Below, piece after piece: positions 1 to 5,221 of a stretch of 12,289 nt of DNA. Within the stretch, counting starts at the first letter, position 1, and every line of letters starts with the position of its first letter. The translations under genes and the position numbers were made by a program. Under the pieces are notes generated by a model. It was not told where the DNA came from. It saw nothing but the letters and a program-made list of their open reading frames with translations, and searched no databases. The DNA is from JAKLKS01 sp964370855 (GTDB lineage Bacteria; Planctomycetota; JAJSAM01; JAKLKS01), in the NCBI GenBank assembly GCA_964370855.1, contig CAYJMF010000125.1, positions 1 through 12,289 on the forward strand. Reading direction: 5' to 3'.

Positions 1-31
1 CGGAAAATTCCCCGTTTTTTCACTCCACCTT

Positions 32-42
32 GTGCCAGGCAC
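32..42. repeat. REP-like short palindromic motif at window edge
   Basis: The 11-mer GTGCCAGGCAC has 5-bp self-complementary arms around a single base. It lies just past the stop codon of the AbrB-like gene. Motifs of the form GGTGCCTGGCACC occur as dispersed repetitive elements in several GC-rich bacterial genomes, and I recognise this one only by resemblance. The flanking A/T-rich run (positions 4-20) is unlike the rest of the window. Only one copy is visible, so its status as a repeat is inferred. Confidence 0.25.
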
Positions 43-51
43 CGTTCGCGA

Positions 52-363
52 CTACTGCCACCGCTCGCGCTCTTCGCGCTCCTTGTCGATGTCGATCTCG
101 TGCTTCTCGCCGAGGGCGCGGTCGAAGGCGTCGCGGGCGGCGGCCTTCTCCTCGGCCTCGCGGCGGAGGGCCTTCTCGAAGCCCTCCGCGTCGGGGCCGC
201 GGACCCCCTCGGCGAAGGGATCCCCCTCGATGGCCAGGGGGACGAGGACGAGCTTCCCCCTCTCGAGGCGTGCCTCGACCTTGCGGCCGGGGGACACCCC
301 CCACCGCTCGAGGAGTTCCGCGGGGAGCCGCACCGATCCGTCGTCGCCGATGGGGAGCTTCAT
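52..363 (-). CDS. AbrB/SpoVT-fold DNA-binding protein (antitoxin-like)
   Basis: This 103-aa protein has an N-terminal swapped-hairpin AbrB (SpoVT/MazE) domain at about residues 1-43: G-D-D-G-S-V-R-L-P-A-E-L-L, then W-G-V-S-P-G-R-K-V-E, then L-V-L-V-P. This matches the family pattern 'GrvxiPxelrexlgl.pGdkve'. Such domains dimerise and bind DNA, either as the antitoxin of a toxin-antitoxin pair or as a stand-alone transition regulator. The rest (about 44-103) is highly charged and probably helical, rich in Glu, Lys and Arg, as expected for a toxin-binding or oligomerising tail. The ATG is preceded by a good Shine-Dalgarno (GGAGGTG on the minus strand, about 5 nt away). No toxin gene is seen: the neighbour upstream is divergent, and only 51 bp remain downstream before the window edge, so a partner could lie just outside. 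The fold assignment is firm; the antitoxin role is inference. Confidence 0.8.
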   Translation of the reverse strand: MKLPIGDDGSVRLPAELLERWGVSPGRKVEARLERGKLVLVPLAIEGDPFAEGVRGPDAEGFEKALRREAEEKAAARDAFDRALGEKHEIDIDKEREERERWQ

Positions 364-383
364 GGCGTCACCTCCGGGGAGGG

Positions 384-389
384 ATTGTA
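384..389 (-). promoter_or_regulatory. Candidate -10 element for the AbrB-like gene
   Basis: TACAAT on the minus strand (5 of 6 matches to TATAAT) lies 20 nt upstream of the ATG at 363, placing a start site just ahead of the Shine-Dalgarno. No convincing -35 hexamer is found 16-18 nt further upstream. AbrB-type antitoxins commonly autoregulate from this position. Confidence 0.35.
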
Positions 390-425
390 GCGCGCTCGAG
401 GTTACCCCGGCTCCCCGTCCCGCTC

Positions 426-454
426 TTGGGCGGTGACCGCGGCGGTGCTAGTCT
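426..454 (+). promoter_or_regulatory. Weak sigma70-like promoter for the reductase-lipB-lipA operon
   Basis: TTGGGC (426-431) and TAGTCT (449-454) are separated by exactly 17 nt, upstream of the TTG start at 505. Each hexamer matches the consensus at only three positions, so the spacing and location carry most of the weight. The predicted start site near 460 would put the palindrome at 466-483 at the very beginning of the transcript. Confidence 0.25.
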
Positions 455-465
455 CCCCCCTCTTC

Positions 466-483
466 GGCCGTGCCGGCACGGCC
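466..483. promoter_or_regulatory. Perfect 18-bp palindrome in the operon leader
   Basis: GGCCGTGCCGGCACGGCC is fully self-complementary with no mismatch. It sits between the candidate promoter and the Shine-Dalgarno of the flavoprotein gene, in the intergenic region shared with the divergent AbrB-like gene. It could be an operator for a dimeric repressor or an RNA hairpin in the 5' leader. It has no T-tract, so it does not look like an intrinsic terminator. Function is not shown by sequence alone; high GC content makes GC palindromes more likely by chance, though 18 bp without a mismatch is long. Confidence 0.4.
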
Positions 484-492
484 CCCATCCTC

Positions 493-500
493 GAGGAGGT
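493..500 (+). promoter_or_regulatory. Strong RBS that fixes a TTG start
   Basis: GAGGAGGT lies 4 nt before TTG at 505. It decides the start of the flavoprotein: the longer in-frame reading from GTG at 433 adds 24 residues that run through the candidate promoter and the palindrome and lack resemblance to the family N-terminus. Confidence 0.7.
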
Positions 501-504
501 CCCC

Positions 505-1869
505 TTGTCGAACACCGCAGAGCCCCGCCACGTGGTCGCCGTCATCGGAGGCGCCGTCTCCGGCGCCGAGGCCACGGACACCCTCGTGTCCAAGGGGATC
601 CACGTCGTCGTCTTCGAGCAGAACCCCCGCCCCTACGGGAAGATCCAGGACGGCCTCCCGAAGTGGCACGACAAGCAGCGCCGGCAGGAGTACGTGAAGA
701 TCGACGCCAAGCTCGACCGCCCCGAGGTCGCCTACGTCCCCTCCACGGTGCTCGGCAGGGACGTGTCCTTCGAGGACCTCGTCACCAACTGGGGCTTCTC
801 CGCGGTGCTCCTGGCCAACGGCTCCTGGAGGGATCGTTCCTCGGGCATCGACGGCGCCGAGACCATGCTCGGCAAGGGCTTCCTCTTCCAGAACCCCTTC
901 ATCTACTGGTTCAACCACAAGGAGGAGAAGGGCTACGACGGCCCCCGGTACGAGGCCGTGGACGGCGCGCTGGTGCTCGGCGGCGGCCTCGCCTCCATCG
1001 ACGTCTGCAAGGTGCTGATGGTCGAGACCGTGGCCGCGAAGCTCCGCGCCCGCGGCATCCCCTGCGACGCCGTGGAGATGGAGCACACCGGCCTCGCCGC
1101 CTTCCTCGCGGAGAAGAACGTGAAGTTCGAGGAGCTGGGACTGAAGGGCTGCACGCTCCTCTACCGGCGCACCATCGGCGAGATGCCCGTGGCCGCGGCC
1201 CGCGACAACTCCCCCGCGGAGCAGGAGCGCGCCGCCTCCGTCCGCCGCAAGCTCCTCGACCTCGCCTGCGCGAAGTTCCTCTTCAAGGTCCGCGAGCACA
1301 CCGTCGGGAAGAGGCTCGTCGTGGAGGGCGGCCGCGTGACCGGCCTCGAGGTCGCCCGCACCGAGTACCAGGGCCGCAAGCTCGTCGAGGCCGCCGGCTC
1401 CACGGAGGTCCTCCCCACCCGGCTCGTGGTCTCCTCCATCGGCTCCATCCCCGAGCCCATCCCCGGCATCCCCATGGACGGGGAGTTCTACAAGTACGAC
1501 GACTGGAACGTCGGCAAGATGACGGGCTACGACGGGGTCTACGCCCTCGGCAACGTCGTCACGGGCAAGGGCAACATCGCCGTCAGCCGCAAGCACGGGA
1601 AGCACATCGCCGAACACGTCATGGCCTCCTACCTCGGCGTCGCCGGCGAGGGGCAGCAGGTGGACGCCCTGGCCGCCGCCTCGGAGCGCATCTCCGACGC
1701 GCGCCGGGAGCAGGCCTCCGCCGTGGCGGCGGAGATCGGGCGCAAGCCCCCCGTCTCCCCGGAGGCCCTCGCCCGCATCCGGAAGAACGTGGCGGCCCGC
1801 CACGGGGCCCTCGGCTACACGGGGTACAGGGCCTGGATCGCGAAGAACTCCCCCCCGGACATGCTCTAG
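505..1869 (+). CDS. FAD/NAD(P)-dependent oxidoreductase, ferredoxin-NADP reductase (FprA/adrenodoxin reductase)-like
   Basis: With the TTG start this is a 454-aa two-dinucleotide-fold flavoprotein. The FAD-binding motif is V-I-G-G-A-V-S-G-A-E at residues 13-22, with the ribose-binding acidic residue E38 ending the second strand (VVVFEQNPRPYG). The following P-Y-G-K-I-Q-D-G-L segment corresponds to the PxPxGLVRxG loop of FprA/adrenodoxin reductases. A second Rossmann motif, VLGGGLASID (157-166), binds NAD(P)H. Y-A-L-G-N-V-V-T-G-K-G-N at about 346-357 is the C-terminal FAD motif of the same family. The likely role is cytoplasmic electron transfer between NAD(P)H and a ferredoxin or flavodoxin; a glutamate-synthase small-subunit-like role is the main alternative. 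The canonical GxGxxG has Ala in place of its second Gly (G-G-A-V-S-G). The gene ends 25 nt before lipB and is probably co-transcribed with it and lipA. Family is confident; the exact electron partner is not known. Confidence 0.85.
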   Translation: MSNTAEPRHVVAVIGGAVSGAEATDTLVSKGIHVVVFEQNPRPYGKIQDGLPKWHDKQRRQEYVKIDAKLDRPEVAYVPSTVLGRDVSFEDLVTNWGFSAVLLANGSWRDRSSGIDGAETMLGKGFLFQNPFIYWFNHKEEKGYDGPRYEAVDGALVLGGGLASIDVCKVLMVETVAAKLRARGIPCDAVEMEHTGLAAFLAEKNVKFEELGLKGCTLLYRRTIGEMPVAAARDNSPAEQERAASVRRKLLDLACAKFLFKVREHTVGKRLVVEGGRVTGLEVARTEYQGRKLVEAAGSTEVLPTRLVVSSIGSIPEPIPGIPMDGEFYKYDDWNVGKMTGYDGVYALGNVVTGKGNIAVSRKHGKHIAEHVMASYLGVAGEGQQVDALAAASERISDARREQASAVAAEIGRKPPVSPEALARIRKNVAARHGALGYTGYRAWIAKNSPPDML

Positions 1870-1894
1870 CGGGGGCGGGAGGAACGGGGACCGG

Positions 1895-2575
1895 ATGCCG
1901 TCCGACCTCGCCGTCCGGAGGCTCCCCGGCCTCGTCCCCTACGGGGAGGCCCTCGCCCTGCAACGGGCGGCCCACGCCGCCCGCCGCGCGGGGACGGGCC
2001 CCGACACCGTGTTCCTCCTCGAGCACGCGCCGGTGATCACGCTCGGGCCGAGGACCGGCGAGGGGGATCTCCTCGCCGACGGGGAGGCGCTCCGCCGGGC
2101 CGGCGTCGAGGTGGTCCGCACCGACCGCGGGGGCGGCATCACCTTTCACGGCCCGGGGCAGCTCGTCGCGTACCCTGTCCTCGACCTGAGGGCCTGGGGG
2201 CTGCGCCCCCGGGATCACCTCCGGTTCCTCGAGGGACTCGTCGTCGGCGTCCTCTCGGACCTCGGCGTCGCGGCGTCCACCGTCGAGGGGCGCACCGGCG
2301 TCTGGGCCGGGGACGGGAAGATCTGCGCCATGGGCGTGCGGGTCGCGGGGGGGGTCTCCCTCCACGGCCTCGCGCTCAACGTGGCGACGGACCTCGGGGG
2401 CTTCGGGGCCATCGTGCCCTGCGGCATCCGGGACGCGGGCGTGACGTCCCTGGAGCGGATCCTCGGGTCCGCACCGGCGATGGAAGGGATGATGGACCGG
2501 TTCGAGGCCGCCTTCCGCCGCGAGGCGGGGGCGCGGACCGGGGCCGGGGCGGAGGCGACGGAGGGAGCGCGATGA
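1895..2575 (+). CDS. lipB: Lipoyl(octanoyl) transferase LipB
   Basis: This 226-aa protein transfers octanoate from octanoyl-ACP to the target lysine of lipoyl domains (E2 subunits of 2-oxoacid dehydrogenases, GcvH), the first step of de novo protein lipoylation in the cytoplasm. It shows R-G-G-G-I-T-F-H-G-P-G-Q at residues 78-89, the substrate-binding signature; G-K-I-C-A-M-G with the catalytic lysine K142; H-G-L-A-L-N-V; and V-P-C-G-I with the acyl-accepting catalytic cysteine C176. Length is normal for the family. The ATG is preceded by a GGGAGGA-like Shine-Dalgarno about 10 nt upstream. The stop codon overlaps the lipA start in ATGA, which implies translational coupling. The last 15 or so residues are a low-complexity Gly/Ala/Glu tail. 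Confidence 0.97.
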   Translation: MPSDLAVRRLPGLVPYGEALALQRAAHAARRAGTGPDTVFLLEHAPVITLGPRTGEGDLLADGEALRRAGVEVVRTDRGGGITFHGPGQLVAYPVLDLRAWGLRPRDHLRFLEGLVVGVLSDLGVAASTVEGRTGVWAGDGKICAMGVRVAGGVSLHGLALNVATDLGGFGAIVPCGIRDAGVTSLERILGSAPAMEGMMDRFEAAFRREAGARTGAGAEATEGAR

Positions 2576-3450
2576 CGACGCCGATGACGGAACCCCGACG
2601 GAGGCTCCCCCCCTGGCTCAAGGTCCCCCTCGGGGGCGGGGCGGAGTTCGCCCACCTGAAGGGCCTCGTGCGGGATCTCAAGCTCCACACCGTCTGCGAG
2701 AGCGCCCGCTGCCCGAACCTCGGCGAGTGCTGGTCCGCCGGCACCGGCACCTTCATGATCCTCGGAAACATCTGCACCCGGGGCTGCCGCTACTGCGCCG
2801 TCCCCAAGGGGCGGCCCGAACCCCTCGACCTCGACGAGCCGCGCCGCGTCGCCGACGCCGTGAAGGCGATGCGGCTTCGCCACATCGTGGTGACCAGCGT
2901 GGACCGGGACGACGTCCCCGACGGCGGGGCGTCGGTCTTCGCCGAGCTCGTGCGGCTCGTGCACGCCGAGTGCCCGGGCACCCGGGTCGAGCTCCTCATC
3001 CCCGACTTCCGCTTCTGCAAGGTGGACGCGCTGAAAATCGTGATGGACGCCGGCCCCGACTTCCTCAACCACAACATCGAGACCGTCCCGCGGCTCTTCC
3101 CCTCGGCGCGCAAAGGCGGGGACTACGAGGTCTCCCTGCGCCTGCTGAAGGACGTGCGCACCCGCTGGCCCGGGGTGCCGAGCAAGAGCGGGATGATGCT
3201 CGGCCTCGGCGAGGAGGACCACGAGATCGAGCGCGTCCTCGGGGACCTCCGGCGCGTCGGGGTGCGCATCCTGACCCTCGGCCAGTACCTCAAGCCCGAC
3301 GCGCGCTCCCTGGAGGTGGCGAAGTTCTACACCCCGGAGGAGTTCGCCGCCTGGGGGGAGAGGGCCCGCTCCATGGGCTTCGACCACGTGGAGTCCGCGC
3401 CCCTCGTCCGCTCCTCGTACCACGCGGAGCGCCAGGCCGCCGACGTTTAG
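2572..3450 (+). CDS. lipA: Lipoyl synthase LipA (radical SAM)
   Basis: This 292-aa radical-SAM enzyme inserts two sulfur atoms at C6 and C8 of protein-bound octanoyl groups made by LipB. The auxiliary 4Fe-4S cluster ligands are C42, C47 and C53 (CESARCPNLGEC). The radical-SAM cluster ligands are C68, C72 and C75 (CTRGCRYC). The C-terminal R-S-S-Y-H-A-E, whose Ser ligates the auxiliary cluster, is intact. N-H-N-I-E-T-V-P-R-L and K-S-G-M-M-L-G-L-G-E are further family signatures. The protein is full length. The start overlaps lipB by 4 nt (ATGA); an alternative ATG four codons downstream is less likely. The TAG stop lies at the first bases of the left arm of the fold-back element that follows. 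Confidence 0.98.
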   Translation: MTTPMTEPRRRLPPWLKVPLGGGAEFAHLKGLVRDLKLHTVCESARCPNLGECWSAGTGTFMILGNICTRGCRYCAVPKGRPEPLDLDEPRRVADAVKAMRLRHIVVTSVDRDDVPDGGASVFAELVRLVHAECPGTRVELLIPDFRFCKVDALKIVMDAGPDFLNHNIETVPRLFPSARKGGDYEVSLRLLKDVRTRWPGVPSKSGMMLGLGEEDHEIERVLGDLRRVGVRILTLGQYLKPDARSLEVAKFYTPEEFAAWGERARSMGFDHVESAPLVRSSYHAERQAADV

Positions 3451-3611
3451 GCGCCGTCAGGGAACAAATGGGTTGCACCGAGGCCGAGCGAGGATGGCCC
3501 AGGGCAAGGCGCGAGGAGGAGCCATGTCCTCCAGACATGGCGACGACGAGCAACGCGGCCATGGGCCACCGCAGCCGGCCGAATGCTCCCAGTTGTTCCC
3601 TGCCGGCGCCT
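3449..3611. repeat. Imperfect long palindrome (MITE/REP-like element) between lipA and the selenoprotein gene
   Basis: The outer arms AGGCGCCGTCAGGGAACAA (3449-3467) and its reverse complement at 3593-3611 match at 18 of 19 positions. The complementarity continues inward with gaps (GGATGGCCCA near 3492-3501 against TGGGCCACC near 3562-3570). It closes in a perfect 8-bp hairpin, GCCATGTC-CTCCA-GACATGGC (3521-3541). The whole 163-bp block is thus one long fold-back. TA flanks both ends. It contains no convincing coding frame and no transposase, as expected for a non-autonomous miniature element. It fills almost all the space between two convergent stop codons: its left end overlaps the lipA TAG, and its right end is 11 bp from the end of the opposing gene. 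It could therefore also act as a bidirectional transcription barrier. Whether it is dispersed in the genome cannot be seen here. Confidence 0.7.
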
Positions 3612-3622
3612 TAGGGGCGGCG

Positions 3623-3988
3623 CTACTTCAACGTCGCGGTGTACTTCCCCCCTCCGTCCATGCCGTTGACGGCGGCGACGAGGGTCTTCCCCTCGACGCC
3701 CTTCGCCTTCACGGTGGCGATCTTCGTCTCGAAATCCACGGAGACGGACGCCACGCCGGGGACGCCTTCCAGAGTCTTCCGCACCGCACGGGCGCAGGAA
3801 TCCTCTCAGGTCATCCCGGCGACGGACAGGGTGAGGGTCGCCTCGGCGGCGGCGGGTGCGGCCCCGGAAGCGGAGGGCGCCGGCGCGGGCGCCGGCGCGG
3901 GCGCCGGGGCGGGCTTCGTCTCGGCCATGCAGGCCGCCAGGGCCCCGGCGGCGGCGGCCGCAAGGGCGAGTCGGGCGATGCGGTTCAT
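3623..3988 (-). CDS. Selenocysteine-containing HMA-domain lipoprotein (in-frame UGA = Sec61)
   Basis: Read through an in-frame UGA (3808-3806), this gene encodes 121 residues. Residues 1-20 are a lipoprotein signal with lipobox L17-A18-A19-C20, so the mature protein should be lipid-anchored outside the cytoplasmic membrane. An Ala-Pro repeat spacer follows (about 26-38). A complete heavy-metal-associated (HMA) domain runs from about 51 to 121: L-T-L-S-V-A-G-M-T-[UGA]-E-D-S-C-A-R-A-V-R, then L-E-G-V-P-G-V-A-S-V-S-V-D-F, ending K-Y-T-A-T-L-K. The UGA replaces the first cysteine of the metal-binding GMTC motif; the second is C65, so the pair has three residues between (U-x-x-x-C), a spacing also found with two cysteines in some HMA proteins. 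The 60 codons after UGA keep the strong G/C third-position bias of the genome. A SECIS-like hairpin follows the UGA directly. The start is supported by GGGAGGA 4 nt upstream of the ATG. It lies 39 nt after the HEAT-repeat gene and is probably in one operon with it. The likely role is periplasmic binding or relay of a soft metal (Cu, Hg) or thiol-selenol redox chemistry. A nonsense mutation or sequencing error is the alternative. Confidence 0.82.
3772..3808 (-). promoter_or_regulatory. Bacterial SECIS-like hairpin following the in-frame UGA
   Basis: Directly 3' of the UGA the RNA can fold as GAG-GA-UUCC-U-GCGCC, loop CGUGC, then GGUGC-GGAA-GA-CUC. This gives a 3-bp base, a symmetric GA/GA internal loop, a 4-bp helix, a single bulged U on the 5' side, a 5-bp upper helix (one G-U pair) and a 5-nt loop. 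The loop contains G-U, with G 17 nt after the UGA. Known bacterial SECIS elements, such as that of E. coli fdhF, share a 5' bulged U a few pairs below the loop and an apical G-U contacted by SelB. The codons with A/T third bases near here (GAT, CGT, ACT, GAA) fall in or next to this hairpin, which suggests selection on the RNA. The folding was done by eye. Confidence 0.7.
3876..3909. repeat. 12-bp tandem repeat encoding the Ala-Pro spacer
   Basis: The unit GGCGCCGGCGCG occurs twice in full and once in part (about 2.8 copies). It encodes the alternating Ala-Pro stretch between the lipobox and the HMA domain of the selenoprotein. It is in-frame, so copy-number change would alter spacer length by four residues per unit without breaking the gene. 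Confidence 0.75.
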
Positions 3989-4027
3989 CGGTTCCTCCCT
4001 CGTTCGACGGGAACGTCTCCCGCCGGC

Positions 4028-5119
4028 TCAGCGCTCCATGGCCCTCTTCTCTTCGGCCTCGATGCGCTTCTGGATGGCGTCCTGGATCCGGGCCCCGATG
4101 CTCTCCTTGCCGCCCTTGGATTCCCACCAGTCGATCCAGAGGGGAGCGTCGGAGGCCATCTTCTCGCCCGTGGCGCCCCGCAGGGCGTCGTAGACGACGT
4201 TCTTCGACTCGGCGCCATCGGGCAGGATGTTGAGCAGGTCGATGAGGGCGGGGACCTCCTCCACGGTGGCCACCCGCACGAGGGAGCGGACCGCGGCGGC
4301 CTTCACCCGGTCGTCACGGTCCCGCCAGGCCGTCTCGAGGAGGGCGCGGCGGACGAGGGGCCGGTTGAAGCCCACCAGCGCCTCCGCGGCCGCGGCGCGG
4401 AGCCCCATCACGGGATCCGTCCGCATGAGGTCCATCATCCCGTCGAGCCCCGCCTCCACCCTCTTCGCTGCCAGCGTCCCGAGGCACATGTTCCGCACCG
4501 CGGAGTCCGGGCTGCGGAGCCCCTTGATGAGGGCCGGCAGGGCGCCCTCCCCGTAGGCCTCCAGGGCCGCCGCCGCCGCCCCGGCACGGGCCGGATCCGG
4601 GCTGCCGAGGTCCTTCACGAGCTTCATGGAGTCGCGGGCCGCGTCCCCGGAGATGGTCAGCCCCCCCTCCTCCGGGAATTCCCCGAAGACTTCGTCCACG
4701 TCCTTGGTGGCGACGGTGACGGCCTTCCCCGGGACGATCCAGATGCGGTCGTCCCCCTTCCTGAGGAGGAAGCCCTCGACCGTGGAGCCGTCCTTCAGGA
4801 GGACCGTGGCGGGGCGGGGCTCTTCGCCGGGGGCGTCGGCCGCGGGGGCGGGAGCGGCGGCCGCGGCCTTCGCCGCCTCGGGGACCGGCTCCTTCCGGAT
4901 GGAGGACACCATGGTCCCGGGGAGGCTGATGGGGGAATCCCCGATGCGGAGGACCACCTCCCCCTCGGACTTCGAGACCAGGGTCCCCGAGAACTTCTTC
5001 CCGCTCGACAGGGTGATGATCACCCGGTCGCCGGCCTCCTGGCCCCGGGCGTCGGACGGGCTTCCGGCCAGGAGGGCCGTTCCGGCGACGGCGAGGGCGA
5101 ATCCGTTCCAGGCTTTCAT
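4028..5119 (-). CDS. Exported HEAT-repeat protein with two small beta-barrel-like modules
   Basis: This 363-aa protein starts with a signal peptide (about 1-26; K2, then hydrophobic A-L-A-V-A-G-T-A-L-L-A, likely cleaved near A-R-G-Q), so it should act in the periplasm or outside. Two related modules follow at about 31-74 and 103-145, each with the pattern 'V-L-.-.-G-.-.-.-.-G-.-L-...-.-V...I': S-S-G-K-K-F-S-G-T-L-V in the first and K-D-G-S-T-V-E-G-F-L-L in the second. They resemble short SH3/Sm-like barrels. An Ala/Pro linker (77-101) separates them. From about 165 to 320 there are alpha-helical HEAT repeats (P-A-L-I-K-G-L-R-S-P-D-S-A-V-R is typical). The end has L-R-G-A-T-G then W-I-D-W-W (328-332), a motif I associate with planctomycete HEAT proteins, and a charged C-terminal helix. 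HEAT solenoids are protein-binding scaffolds; no enzyme motif is seen. GAGGAGGA precedes the ATG by 6 nt. The HMA selenoprotein follows 39 nt downstream. Domain architecture is confident, function unknown. Confidence 0.85.
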   Translation of the reverse strand: MKAWNGFALAVAGTALLAGSPSDARGQEAGDRVIITLSSGKKFSGTLVSKSEGEVVLRIGDSPISLPGTMVSSIRKEPVPEAAKAAAAAPAPAADAPGEEPRPATVLLKDGSTVEGFLLRKGDDRIWIVPGKAVTVATKDVDEVFGEFPEEGGLTISGDAARDSMKLVKDLGSPDPARAGAAAAALEAYGEGALPALIKGLRSPDSAVRNMCLGTLAAKRVEAGLDGMMDLMRTDPVMGLRAAAAEALVGFNRPLVRRALLETAWRDRDDRVKAAAVRSLVRVATVEEVPALIDLLNILPDGAESKNVVYDALRGATGEKMASDAPLWIDWWESKGGKESIGARIQDAIQKRIEAEEKRAMER

Positions 5120-5140
5120 GCCGCGTCCTCCTCGAATCCC

Positions 5141-5171
5141 GCGACCCCGTCCCGTTCCGGGCGGGGTTCGC
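5141..5171. terminator. GC-rich hairpin between the pilin operon and the HEAT gene
   Basis: GCGACCCCG at 5141-5149 pairs with CGGGGTTCGC at 5162-5171 (one bulge), and inner CCCG/CGGG pairs extend the stem around a short loop. It lies about 50 bp past the PilX-like stop and about 20 bp before the HEAT gene ATG, on the same strand. There is no U-tract, so if it terminates it does so weakly or with Rho. It could instead act as a leader hairpin of the HEAT gene. The rest of the 102-bp gap shows only the HEAT gene Shine-Dalgarno. Confidence 0.35.
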
Positions 5172-5221
5172 GGTGGACCCGTCGGTCGTCTACCGGATGT
5201 ATCGGCAGTTATCCCCCGGCG

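Noticed and set aside
30..2036. Very long open frame on the plus strand over the reductase gene
   Set aside because: High GC content suppresses stop codons in alternative frames; the translation is Arg/Pro/Gly-rich noise, whereas the frame from 505 gives a clear flavoprotein.
3623..3805. UGA read as Trp or Gly under an alternative genetic code
   Set aside because: TGA is the genuine stop of lipB, the response regulator, the HEAT gene and the pilin genes in this same window.
3806..3988. A 60-aa complete small lipoprotein ending at the TGA
   Set aside because: The stop falls inside a recognisable HMA motif, and the frame continues with a full domain and normal codon bias, so the short reading is better seen as an artefact of treating UGA as a stop.
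3447..4127. A 226-codon minus-strand open frame across the selenoprotein locus
   Set aside because: It overlaps the HEAT and HMA genes out of frame, runs through the palindromic element, and its translation is Arg/Gly-rich low-complexity sequence with no domain.
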